In this document: positions 39,864 to 47,699 of the stretch, piece after piece
Layout of the letters: every line of letters begins with the position of its first letter
How positions within the stretch are numbered: the first letter of the stretch is position 1
Source: Isoptericola halotolerans
GTDB lineage: Bacteria; Actinomycetota; Actinomycetes; Actinomycetales; Cellulomonadaceae
Length of the DNA stretch: 64,000 nt
Direction of reading: 5' to 3'
Assembly: GCF_003003075.1 (NCBI RefSeq)
Contig: NZ_PVTX01000009.1
Span: 1-64,000, forward strand
Notes under the pieces: model-generated
What the model saw: only the letters and a program-made list of their open reading frames with translations
Told to the model about the DNA's origin: nothing
Database searches by the model: none
Program-made: the position numbers and the translations under genes

Positions 39864-40289
39864 ATGACGTCGGCAGCCGACCACGACGCCTACCTCGCTG
39901 CGGCGCCCGAGCACTTCCAGCCTGCTCTGCGACGGCTGCGCACGCTGTTGTCCCGCACCCTGCCGGAGGCGGACGAGATCGTGGCGTACCAGATGCCGGG
40001 GTTCAGGATCGACGGCACGGTCGTCGCGAGCTATGCGGCGTTCAGCAAGCAGTGCGGGCTCTACCTGCTCCCCGGCGCCCTGACCGCGCACTCCGAGGAG
40101 ATCGCGGCCGCCGGCTTCCGGGCGACCAAGACCGGCATCACCTTCTCGCCGCGGAGACCGATCCCGGACGACCTCGTCGAACGGCTGGCGCGGGCGTCGC
40201 GAGGGGAGGCCCCGGGGGGGGGTGAGGACGAGATGACCTCGCACGCACGGCGGAGACCTCGCCCTAGCTGGAGACGTCCGCCGTGGTGA
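39864..40289 (+). CDS. DUF1801-like protein with suspect C terminus
   Basis: 141 residues as read. The first 115 or so match the DUF1801/YdhG fold (EADEIVAYQMPGFRIDG, FSKQCGLYLLPGA, TKTGITFSPRRPIPDDLVERLA). This family is small and cytoplasmic, with no settled function. After residue about 117 the frame runs through nine consecutive Gs (40214-40222) into an Arg/Pro-rich tail that overlaps the convergent permease gene. One extra G would place TGA (40223-40225) in frame and give a normal-length protein of about 120 residues. Frameshift or sequencing error is suspected. Confidence 0.72.
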   Translation: MTSAADHDAYLAAAPEHFQPALRRLRTLLSRTLPEADEIVAYQMPGFRIDGTVVASYAAFSKQCGLYLLPGALTAHSEEIAAAGFRATKTGITFSPRRPIPDDLVERLARASRGEAPGGGEDEMTSHARRRPRPSWRRPPW

Positions 40290-41130
40290 ACCGGCTCCAC
40301 GCGAGGGCACCGAAGACCGCGACCCAGGCGGCCTGCACGGCGAGGCCCGCGAACAGGGTCGAGGCGTCGACCTCCAGCCGGAGGAACTCGCCGAAGTCCA
40401 ACCAGTGGTGGGTGAGCAGCGCGGGGTGGATCGCGGAGAGCTGCGGCAGCGCGTCGAGCACCCCGCTGACGATGGCCACGACCACGGTCGCCGCCATCGC
40501 CGCGACGGGGACCTCGGTCAGCGTCGAGAGGAAGAGCCCGACCGCCACGAGACCCGTGAGCGACGCGACGACGTAGCCGACCACGCCGAGGGTGCGCAGC
40601 ATCCCCTCGGCGAGCGGGATCGTGTCCCCGGACAGCAGGACCACGTCCCCCACGCCGAAGAACGCCGCCCCGGCCACCAGGCCCACCCCGGCGATGGCGG
40701 TGACGGCGGCCGCGGCGTACGCCAGGGCGGCCACCGCCTTGACGAGCAGCAGGCGCGTCCGCGGGACGGGCACCACCAGCAGGTAGCGCAGGGTGCCCGC
40801 CGACGCCTCCCCCGCCACGGCGTCACCGGAGACGATCGAGACGCACAGCGGTAGCAGGAAAGGCAGGCAGCTCACCAGGGCCGCGAACACGAGGAACACG
40901 CCGTTGCCTGTCACGCGGTCCAGGAACGGCGGTCCCTGCCCGGCCACGGGCGTGTCCTGGGTGACGAAGAGGACGGTGCCGATCAGCAGCGGGACGGCAG
41001 CCAGGCCCACGAGGAGCACGATGTTGCGCACGCGGCCGAACACCAGGCGCAGCTCGCTGCCCAGCAGCCGCGCCGTCGCCCGTGCGGACGACACCGGCGG
41101 GCCGGCCGGCGGGGAGTCAACGAGCGACAT
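40264..41130 (-). CDS. ABC-2 type transporter permease
   Basis: 288 residues with six hydrophobic segments (IVLLVGLAAVPLLIGTVLF, LVSCLPFLLPLCVSIVSG, GYVVASLTGLVAVGLFLS, among others) and the ABC-2 loop GDAVAGEASAGTLRYLLVVPVPRTRLLLVK. It forms an exporter with the ATPase upstream; the genes overlap by 14 bp. The cargo is unknown. Confidence 0.92.
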   Translation of the reverse strand: MSLVDSPPAGPPVSSARATARLLGSELRLVFGRVRNIVLLVGLAAVPLLIGTVLFVTQDTPVAGQGPPFLDRVTGNGVFLVFAALVSCLPFLLPLCVSIVSGDAVAGEASAGTLRYLLVVPVPRTRLLLVKAVAALAYAAAAVTAIAGVGLVAGAAFFGVGDVVLLSGDTIPLAEGMLRTLGVVGYVVASLTGLVAVGLFLSTLTEVPVAAMAATVVVAIVSGVLDALPQLSAIHPALLTHHWLDFGEFLRLEVDASTLFAGLAVQAAWVAVFGALAWSRFTTADVSS

Positions 41131-42106
41131 CGAAACCCTCCCCCGTCAGGCGGACGAACACGTCCTCCAGCGTAGGCCGACGGACCTCCAGGCCGAGCAG
41201 GTCGATGCCGTCGCCGACCACCGCCTGGGCGACCTTCTCGACCGCCACGCTGCCCAGCGGGGCGGCGACGACCTCCCCGTCGGCCCGCGCGCCGTCCAGA
41301 CCGAGGCCCGACAGCACGCGCACGGCATGCGCGCGCTGGTCCGGGCGTGTCATGACCCGCACCTCGGTGGTCCCCTCGTCGGCGATCTCCTCCCGCGGGC
41401 CCTGGGCGAGCAGCGTGCCGCGGCTCATGATCCCGACGTGCGAGCACACCTGCTCGATCTCGCTCAGCAGGTGCGACGAGACGAGGACGGTGGCGCCGGC
41501 GTCGGCGACCTCGCGCACCAGGGCCCGCACCTCGCGCGTGCCCTGCGGGTCGAGCCCGTTGGTGGGTTCGTCGAGCAGCAGCAGGTCGCGCGGACGCAGG
41601 AGCGCCGCCGCGAGCCCCAGGCGCTGCTTCATGCCCAACGAGTACTGCCGGTAGCGCTTGCCCGCGGCAGCTGTGAGGCCGACCCGCTCGAGCGCGGCGC
41701 CGATCCGCCGGGTGCGCGAGCCGGGGGCGGAGGTCGGGTCCGCGGCGTCCAGGCGCCGCAGGTTCGCCTCCCCGGAGAGGTAGGGATGGAAGGCCGGGCC
41801 TTCCACGAGCGCCCCGACCCGGGGCAGCACCTCCGCGCCTCCACCGGGCATCGCCGTGCCGAGCAGCTCGACCGACCCTGCCGTGGGCGACACGAGCCCG
41901 AGGAGCATCCGGATCGTCGTCGTCTTGCCCGAGCCGTTCGGCCCGAGGAACCCGTAGACCGCGCCCCGCGGGACAAGCAGGTCGACGCCGTCGACGCCGA
42001 CCTGCCCGGACCGGAAGCGCTTCGTCAGACCACGGGTGCGGACCGCGGCGCCCTCGGCATCGCCGGCGCCCTCAGCATCCCCGGCGTCGCCCTCGGCACC
42101 GCTCAT
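41117..42106 (-). CDS. ABC transporter ATP-binding protein
   Basis: 329 residues. A short N-terminal repeat of Gly-Asp-Ala-Glu units (from DNA tandems near 42055-42100) precedes the ATPase: Walker A GPNGSGKTT, signature YSLGMKQRLGLAAAL, Walker B LLLLDEPTNGLD. CcmA/drug-exporter type with a C-terminal extension. ATG overlaps the LolA-like gene's stop by 4 bp. Confidence 0.94.
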   Translation of the reverse strand: MSGAEGDAGDAEGAGDAEGAAVRTRGLTKRFRSGQVGVDGVDLLVPRGAVYGFLGPNGSGKTTTIRMLLGLVSPTAGSVELLGTAMPGGGAEVLPRVGALVEGPAFHPYLSGEANLRRLDAADPTSAPGSRTRRIGAALERVGLTAAAGKRYRQYSLGMKQRLGLAAALLRPRDLLLLDEPTNGLDPQGTREVRALVREVADAGATVLVSSHLLSEIEQVCSHVGIMSRGTLLAQGPREEIADEGTTEVRVMTRPDQRAHAVRVLSGLGLDGARADGEVVAAPLGSVAVEKVAQAVVGDGIDLLGLEVRRPTLEDVFVRLTGEGFDVAR

Positions 42107-43323
42107 CCGGCGAGCTCCTCGAGCGTGGCCGGCGGCACCGCACCCGCCAGGACCCGGCCGTCGTCGGTCACCAGCACGGACAGCAGCGCGGAGGTGAGGA
42201 GCCGGCCGCCGTCGACCTCGGTGGTGAGCTGCTCGTAGAGGGCCTGCGTGTCGAGCTCCGGCAGGCCCGGCAGCTCGCCGTCCTCGGACTCCGTGAGCTC
42301 CTCGAACAGGTCGTCGGCGCCGCTCGACCCGGTGCTGCCCTCGGGCAGCCGGCCCTCGGACGTCGCGCCGAGGATCTCGTCCACGTCGACGTCGGAGAGC
42401 TCGACGACGGTCTCCCAGCCGGTGCCGGAGACCGCGACCCCCGCGTCCTTGCCGAGCGCGTCGCTGCTCGGCTGCTCGAGGGTCCCCGGCTCCGGGAGGG
42501 GAACCTCGACCTCGCGCACGTCGGCACCCGCCGGGGCGGAGAAGTCGAACACGCTGAGGTCGGGGGCGTCGAACGAGACGTCGGTGAAGCCGACCTCGAT
42601 CGCCGGGGACTCGGCGTCCTGGACGCTCCAGACCTGGGTGCGCAGCGGCACGGAGGTCTCGGCGTCGACCGCGACCAGCACCCGGTCCACCAGGGTGCCG
42701 TCCGTCTGCGGGCGCATCTCGAGCTGGTAGGCCGCGCGCCCGGCCACCTCGACCGGCTCCGTCGTGGTGACGTCCGTCGTGGTGCGGGCGTAGGCGAGAG
42801 CCAGCCCCGCCGCCTCGGAGGGCGTCGGCACGTCGCCGTCCACCGGCGGCTCGGCACCCTCCTGGGCCAGCGCCTCGTAGCGCTCCAGGTCCGCAGGGTC
42901 GACGACGTAGTGCACCGCCTCGTCGTCGGCGCTCGAGTAGGTCCACGCCTCCGGGCCGTCCCGGACCACCGAGTACTCCGAGACCTCGCCGAGCAGGGCG
43001 GCCCGCGACGAGTCCTCGCCGTCGGACCAGACGCGGACCGTCGAGCTGCCCCCGAGCAGGTCGAGCGGGCCGGCCCCCTGGATCTCGGAGACGGTGACGT
43101 CCGGCAGGCCGAGTCGAGCCGTGTAGACGACGGTCCCGGAGACAGGGACCTTCTCGGCGACGGCGAGCCGCTCGACGAGCTCGTCGGCGGTGACGGCGGG
43201 GAGCTCGTCGCTCGCCACGGCCCCCATCGTGGCGGGGACGGCGAACGCGGCGGCGACGGCGCCGGCGACGACGGCGGGGACCGCCCACCGGGCCCGGGGA
43301 GAGAGACTGCGCGTGGTGTCCAT
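42103..43323 (-). CDS. LolA-like/DUF2092 secreted sorting-type protein
   Basis: 406 residues. N-terminal membrane helix (VPAVVAGAVAAAFAVPATMGAVAS), then an outer-membrane-lipoprotein-carrier-like fold (VPVSGTVVYTARLGLPDV, AWTYSSADDEAVHYVVDPAD, LVDRVLVAVDAETSVPLRTQVWS). Gram-positive relatives sit outside the membrane beside ABC exporters and two-component systems, and may carry or sense lipids. Acidic C-terminal half. It is first in the operon with the ABC genes and divergent from the two-component genes. Confidence 0.85.
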   Translation of the reverse strand: MDTTRSLSPRARWAVPAVVAGAVAAAFAVPATMGAVASDELPAVTADELVERLAVAEKVPVSGTVVYTARLGLPDVTVSEIQGAGPLDLLGGSSTVRVWSDGEDSSRAALLGEVSEYSVVRDGPEAWTYSSADDEAVHYVVDPADLERYEALAQEGAEPPVDGDVPTPSEAAGLALAYARTTTDVTTTEPVEVAGRAAYQLEMRPQTDGTLVDRVLVAVDAETSVPLRTQVWSVQDAESPAIEVGFTDVSFDAPDLSVFDFSAPAGADVREVEVPLPEPGTLEQPSSDALGKDAGVAVSGTGWETVVELSDVDVDEILGATSEGRLPEGSTGSSGADDLFEELTESEDGELPGLPELDTQALYEQLTTEVDGGRLLTSALLSVLVTDDGRVLAGAVPPATLEELAG

Positions 43324-43345
43324 GGGATCACTGTGGCCGACCACA

Positions 43346-43363
43346 CCTGAGACGAGCCTGAGA
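43346..43363. promoter_or_regulatory. Direct repeats, probable response-regulator binding site
   Basis: CCTGAGA occurs at 43346-43352 and 43357-43363, an 11-bp offset (one helical turn), between divergent operons encoding the LolA-like/ABC proteins and the OmpR-type two-component system. Tandem heptamers 11 bp apart are the typical target of OmpR/PhoB-family dimers. Confidence 0.6.
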
Positions 43364-43414
43364 AAGTGCGGGGCCGAGCACGCACGCCGTGCGCACGGGT
43401 GCCATGCTGCGGTG

Positions 43415-44071
43415 GTGCGCATCCTGGTGGTGGAGGACGAGGCCGTGCTCGCGCGTGCGCTGCGTCGCGGGCTGCAGGCCGAGGGCTTCGCGGTCGACGT
43501 GGCGCCCGACGGCGAGACCGGCCTCCGGCTCGCCCTCGAGGGCGACCACGACGTCGTCGTCCTCGACCTGATGCTCCCGCGGCGGTCCGGGATCGACGTG
43601 CTGCGCACGATGCGCCACGAGGAGGTCTGGACGCCGGTGCTCGTCCTCAGCGCCCGGGGCACGGACGACGACGTCACCCACGGCCTGGACGTCGGGGCCG
43701 ACGACTACCTGCCGAAGCCCTTCGCGTTCAGCGTGCTCGTCGCCCGGCTGCGGGCGCTGCTGCGCCGCGGCGCGCCGCCGCGACCCGCCGTGCTGCAGGT
43801 CGGGACCCTGACCCTCGACCCGGCGAGCCGCGAGGTGCGGCAGGACGGCCGCGACGTCGAGCTCACCACCCGCGAGACGGCGCTGCTCGAGCAGCTCATG
43901 CGCCGGCCGGGCGAGGTGCTGACGAAGATCGAGCTCCGCGACCACGTGTGGGACGCGGTCGGGGACGACCTCAACGTCGTGGAGGTCTACGTCAGCTACC
44001 TGCGCCGCAAGCTCGGTCGGGAGGCCATCGAGACGGTCCGCGGCGTCGGCTACCGGGTCGTGGGGCGGTGA
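43415..44071 (+). CDS. OmpR/PhoB-family response regulator
   Basis: 218 residues from GTG (VRILVVEDE). Receiver domain with acidic pocket ED, phospho-acceptor Asp in VVVLDLMLP (about 50) and Lys in LPKPFAF; winged-helix effector (about 125-215, ETALLEQLMRRPGEVLTKIELRDHVW, VVEVYVSYLRRKLG). The stop overlaps the kinase GTG by 4 bp. It likely binds the direct repeats just upstream, controlling itself and the divergent ABC operon. Confidence 0.95.
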   Translation: MRILVVEDEAVLARALRRGLQAEGFAVDVAPDGETGLRLALEGDHDVVVLDLMLPRRSGIDVLRTMRHEEVWTPVLVLSARGTDDDVTHGLDVGADDYLPKPFAFSVLVARLRALLRRGAPPRPAVLQVGTLTLDPASREVRQDGRDVELTTRETALLEQLMRRPGEVLTKIELRDHVWDAVGDDLNVVEVYVSYLRRKLGREAIETVRGVGYRVVGR

Positions 44072-45369
44072 GGGGCGGCTGGTCGCTGCGCCTGCGCCTG
44101 ACCCTCGCGGCGGCGGGCCTGACCGGGATCGCCCTGGTGGTCGGCGCGCTCCTGCTCACCACGGTCGTGTCGCAGAGCCGGATCGCGGCGACCGACGCCG
44201 TGCTGAGCGGCACCGCCGAGCAGGTGTCGGCGCTCGTCGCCGAGGACCGCGTGCCGCCCGTGCTGGCCGCCGACGAGCCGGGCGAGGTCGTCCAGCTCGT
44301 CGACGCGTCGGGGCGTGTCGTCGCCACCTCGCCCAACGCCAGCCGCACGCTGCCCGTCCTGGCTCCCGCCGCCCTCCGCGAGACGCCCGACGGCGCCGCC
44401 ACCCGCGACGACGCGGCCTACGGCTCCGGGCCGGTGCGCGTGCTCGTCGACACCGTGCCCACCGGTGAGCGGGTCGTGACCGCCCTGCCCCTGGACACGA
44501 TCGAGGGTGCGCTCGACGCGCTGCGCCTCTCGCTCGGGGTCGTGGTCCCGCTGCTGACGCTGGCTCTCGGCCTGGTGACCTGGGTGGTGCTGGGGCGGGC
44601 GCTGCGCCCCGTCGAGGAGCTGCGCGCCGGCGCCGCCCGGGTGAGCGACGTGGGCGGTCCCGGCACGCTGCCGGTCCCGGCGGCCCAGGAGATCGCCGCA
44701 CTGGCCCGGACCCTCAACGCGATGCTGGACCGGCTGGACGCGTCGGCGCAGCGGCAGAGCAGCTTCGTGGCCGACGCCGCCCACGAGCTGCGCTCGCCGA
44801 TCGCGGCGCTGCGGACCAGCCTCGAAGTGGCCCGTGCCCACCCCGAGGCGTACGAGGACGCCGAGCTGACGGCGGACCTCGAGCACGAGGTGATCCGCCT
44901 GCAGGAGCTCGTCGACGACCTGCTCGTCCTCGCCCGCGTCGGGGCCGCACCGCTCGAGGTGCGGGACGTCGACCTGGCCGGCGTCGCCCGGGCCGCTGCG
45001 GGGGAGGTCGAGGTCCGCGGCGAGGGCCGTGCGGTGGTCGATCCCTCCGCCGTCGGACGCGTGGTGCGCAACCTGGTGGACAACGCACGGCGGTTCGCGC
45101 GCGACCGGGTGGTGGTCGAGGTGCGCGACGGCGTCGTGACGGTCGACGACGACGGCCCGGGGATCGCCGCGCCGGACCGTGAGCGCGTGTTCGAGCGGTT
45201 CACGCGGCTCGGGTCGGCACGCGGGCGCGACTCGGGGGGCACCGGGCTGGGCCTGGCCATCGCCCGCGAGATCGCGCGGGAGCACGGGGGCGACGTCACG
45301 CTGGGCGACAGCGAGCTCGGCGGGCTGCGCGCCACGGTCACCCTGCCCGTGCCGGGCAGCGGCGGGTGA
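44068..45369 (+). CDS. Sensor histidine kinase
   Basis: 433 residues. Two transmembrane helices (about 10-33 and 150-175) flank an extracellular sensor of about 115 residues; HAMP; H-box with phospho-His in FVADAAHELRSPIAALR (about 237); N-box NLVDNARRFA; G boxes DDDGPGIAAPDRERVFERF and GGTGLGLAI. Partner of the overlapping response regulator. Confidence 0.95.
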   Translation: MRGGWSLRLRLTLAAAGLTGIALVVGALLLTTVVSQSRIAATDAVLSGTAEQVSALVAEDRVPPVLAADEPGEVVQLVDASGRVVATSPNASRTLPVLAPAALRETPDGAATRDDAAYGSGPVRVLVDTVPTGERVVTALPLDTIEGALDALRLSLGVVVPLLTLALGLVTWVVLGRALRPVEELRAGAARVSDVGGPGTLPVPAAQEIAALARTLNAMLDRLDASAQRQSSFVADAAHELRSPIAALRTSLEVARAHPEAYEDAELTADLEHEVIRLQELVDDLLVLARVGAAPLEVRDVDLAGVARAAAGEVEVRGEGRAVVDPSAVGRVVRNLVDNARRFARDRVVVEVRDGVVTVDDDGPGIAAPDRERVFERFTRLGSARGRDSGGTGLGLAIAREIAREHGGDVTLGDSELGGLRATVTLPVPGSGG

Positions 45370-45378
45370 GCGCTGCGG

Positions 45379-46542
45379 TCAGTCGTGCGCGAGCTCGAGC
45401 CGGTACCCCCGCTTGACCACCGTCTTGATGAGGTCGCGCCGGCCGGCGGCCTCGCGCAGGCGCGCCACGGCCACCTCGACGGCGTGCCCGTCGCGGGACA
45501 CGCCCGGCAGGACGTCGAGCACCTGGTCGCGCGGGACGACGTCGCCGCCCGCCGACGCCAGGAGCCGCAGCACCTCGACGCCCGTGGGCGACAGCGGGAG
45601 GACCTGGCCGTCCAGCACCGCCACGCGCGCTCGGATGACGAGCGGTCCCGCGACGGTGCTCAGCGCGACCGACTCGATGTGCTCGTAGTGCCCGACCAGC
45701 GCACGCACCAGGGCGCCCAGCCGGCCGCGCTCCGGCTCGAGCGGGGTGATGCCGCGGGCCGCCAGCGGGCGCGACGTCACCGGGCCCACGGACGCCACCA
45801 CCATCTCGCCGGTGGTGCAGCGCGAGACGACCTGGTCGCGCAGGCCGGCGGACTCGACGGCCTCCATCCAGGCCTCGGCGCCGGGAGCCGAGGTGAAGAC
45901 GACGGCGTCGATCTCGCCGTCGGCCGCGGCCCGCACGGAGGCCTGCACCGCGTCCGGGTCGGGCGCCGGGCCCCAGCGGTAGACGACCAGGGGCGAGACC
46001 TGGGCGCCGGCCTTGGCGAAGACCTCGTCGAGCCCGTCGGCGCCCGCGCCGTGGTGCTGGATCGCCACGTGCAGACCACCCACGCCCTCGCTGAGCAGCA
46101 CCTCGGCCACCTCGGCCGAGGTCTCGGACTCCGCGACCCAGTCGGCGGCCAGCCCGGCCGCCTGCACCGCGCCACGGGCCTTGGGGCCCCGGGCCACGAT
46201 GCGTGCGTCGCCGAGCACCCGCAGCAGGTCGTCGGCGAGCCCGTGGGCGTCGGCCGCCTCGACCCACGCCCGGAACCCGACCCCGGTCGTGGCGACGACG
46301 ACGTCGGGCGGGTCGGCGATCAGCGCGGCGGTCGCGGCGACGAGGGCGTCGTCGTCCACGTGCGGGATCATGCTCAGCGCCGGGGCGTGCCGGACCGCCG
46401 CCCCTCGCCGCTCGAGGGCGGCGGCCAGCTCGCCGGAGCGACGGTCGGCGGTGACCAGCACGGTGCACCCCGCCATGACCTGCCCCAGGGCAGGCCGCGT
46501 CGAGGTCTCAGCCACGCGGGTCCCCCACGTCTCCTCGGTCAC
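45379..46542 (-). CDS. Uroporphyrinogen-III synthase-winged helix regulator fusion
   Basis: 387 residues. The N-terminal about 265 residues are a HemD fold (VLVTADRRSGELAAALERRGAAVRHAPALS, AVVFTSAPGAEAWMEAVESAG, VASVGPVTSRPLAARGI), which closes and inverts the tetrapyrrole ring. The C-terminal about 100 residues are an OmpR-type DNA-binding domain (LPLSPTGVEVLRLLASAGGDVVPRDQVLDVLPG, HAVEVAVARLREAAG) without a receiver. Such fusions occur next to nitrite reductase genes in actinobacteria and probably regulate them, with the HemD part possibly sensing a tetrapyrrole. Its start overlaps cobA by 35 bp. Confidence 0.9.
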   Translation of the reverse strand: MTEETWGTRVAETSTRPALGQVMAGCTVLVTADRRSGELAAALERRGAAVRHAPALSMIPHVDDDALVAATAALIADPPDVVVATTGVGFRAWVEAADAHGLADDLLRVLGDARIVARGPKARGAVQAAGLAADWVAESETSAEVAEVLLSEGVGGLHVAIQHHGAGADGLDEVFAKAGAQVSPLVVYRWGPAPDPDAVQASVRAAADGEIDAVVFTSAPGAEAWMEAVESAGLRDQVVSRCTTGEMVVASVGPVTSRPLAARGITPLEPERGRLGALVRALVGHYEHIESVALSTVAGPLVIRARVAVLDGQVLPLSPTGVEVLRLLASAGGDVVPRDQVLDVLPGVSRDGHAVEVAVARLREAAGRRDLIKTVVKRGYRLELAHD

Positions 46543-47290
46543 TCACACCCTCCAGCAGGCCTGGCGCCGCCACGTCTCCGACCACGATCACGGCGGGGGC
46601 ACGGACCCCGAGCTCGTCGGCGCGCTTGGCCGCCAGGTCCAGCCCGACGCGCGTCACCCGCTGCTCCGGCGTCGACCCCCGCTCCACGATCGCCACGGGG
46701 GTGTCCGGGGCCGCGCCGGCGTCGAGCAACCGGGTCACGATCGCCGGCAGCGACGACACCCCCATGAGGATCACCAGCGTAGCCGCCCGCTCGGTGACGC
46801 AGGCCACGGCGACGTCGTCGAGCTCCCGCTCGCCGCTGCGGGTGTGCGCGGTGACGACGTGAAACGCCGTCGTCGTGCCGCGGTGCGTCAGGGGGATGCC
46901 CGCGAGCGCCGGCACCGACAGGGCGGACGAGACGCCGGGCACGACGTCGACGGCGACCCCCGCGGTCGTGCAGGCCGCGTACTCCTCGCCGCCGCGCCCG
47001 AACACGAACGGGTCGCCGCCCTTGAGCCGGACCACACGCCGGCCGGCGAGCCCACGGCGCACCAGCAGCGCGTTGATCTCGTCCTGCGGCACCTTGTGCC
47101 GGCCGGGCGCCTTGCCGACGTCGATCACCTCGACGTGCTCGCCCAGGTCCTCCAGGATCTCCAGCGGCACCAGCCGGTCGTGGACGACGACGTCGGCCCG
47201 CGCGATCGCCCGCCAGGCCCGGTAGGTGAGCAGGTCGGCCGCTCCGGGGCCGGCGCCGACCAGCGTGACGTGCCCGGCCTGTGCGGTCAT
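46508..47290 (-). CDS. cobA: Uroporphyrinogen-III C-methyltransferase (CobA/SUMT)
   Basis: 260 residues. SAM-dependent methyltransferase; VGAGPGAADLLTYRAWRAI, VVHDRLV and VRLKGGDPFVFGRGGEE are diagnostic. It makes precorrin-2, the precursor of siroheme needed by NirB. No CysG-type dehydrogenase/ferrochelatase domain is attached, so those steps are encoded elsewhere. It follows nirD after 1 bp. Confidence 0.95.
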   Translation of the reverse strand: MTAQAGHVTLVGAGPGAADLLTYRAWRAIARADVVVHDRLVPLEILEDLGEHVEVIDVGKAPGRHKVPQDEINALLVRRGLAGRRVVRLKGGDPFVFGRGGEEYAACTTAGVAVDVVPGVSSALSVPALAGIPLTHRGTTTAFHVVTAHTRSGERELDDVAVACVTERAATLVILMGVSSLPAIVTRLLDAGAAPDTPVAIVERGSTPEQRVTRVGLDLAAKRADELGVRAPAVIVVGDVAAPGLLEGVSDRGDVGDPRG

Positions 47291-47291
47291 G

Positions 47292-47699
47292 TCAGGCCGG
47301 TCCTGCGACGTCGACGTGCACGACGCCGTCGCGCACCTCGGCAGCGAACGGCTCCAGGTGAGCGCCCAGCCCGGGCCTCGGCGTCTTGCCGCCCGCCTCC
47401 AGGCACCGGCCGGTGGCCAGCGCGAACACCTGCTTGTAGACCGGGGAGGCGACCGTGGGCTCCTCGCCCCGGCTGCCGACGATGCCGCGGGACATGACGT
47501 GGGCGCCCGAGTACGGGTCGAGCTGCTGGACCGCGCGGACGGAGTCGTCGAGCAGCCGGAAGATCGCGACCTGGACCGCGGTGCCGTCGCTGCGTTCGAG
47601 CAGCGCGGCGACCCCGCGCTCGGGCACCAGGTCGTCGAGCCGGCACACGGCGGTCCAGCGATCGACGGTGGGGTCGGTGTGGGCGTCGGTGACGGTCAT
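47292..47699 (-). CDS. nirD: Nitrite reductase small subunit NirD
   Basis: 135 residues with the Rieske-like NirD fold (WTAVCRLDDLVPERGVAALL, VYKQVFALATGRCLEAGG). As usual for NirD, the Rieske Cys/His ligands are absent. It partners NirB in reducing nitrite to ammonium. The ATG overlaps the nirB stop by 4 bp. Confidence 0.94.
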   Translation of the reverse strand: MTVTDAHTDPTVDRWTAVCRLDDLVPERGVAALLERSDGTAVQVAIFRLLDDSVRAVQQLDPYSGAHVMSRGIVGSRGEEPTVASPVYKQVFALATGRCLEAGGKTPRPGLGAHLEPFAAEVRDGVVHVDVAGPA

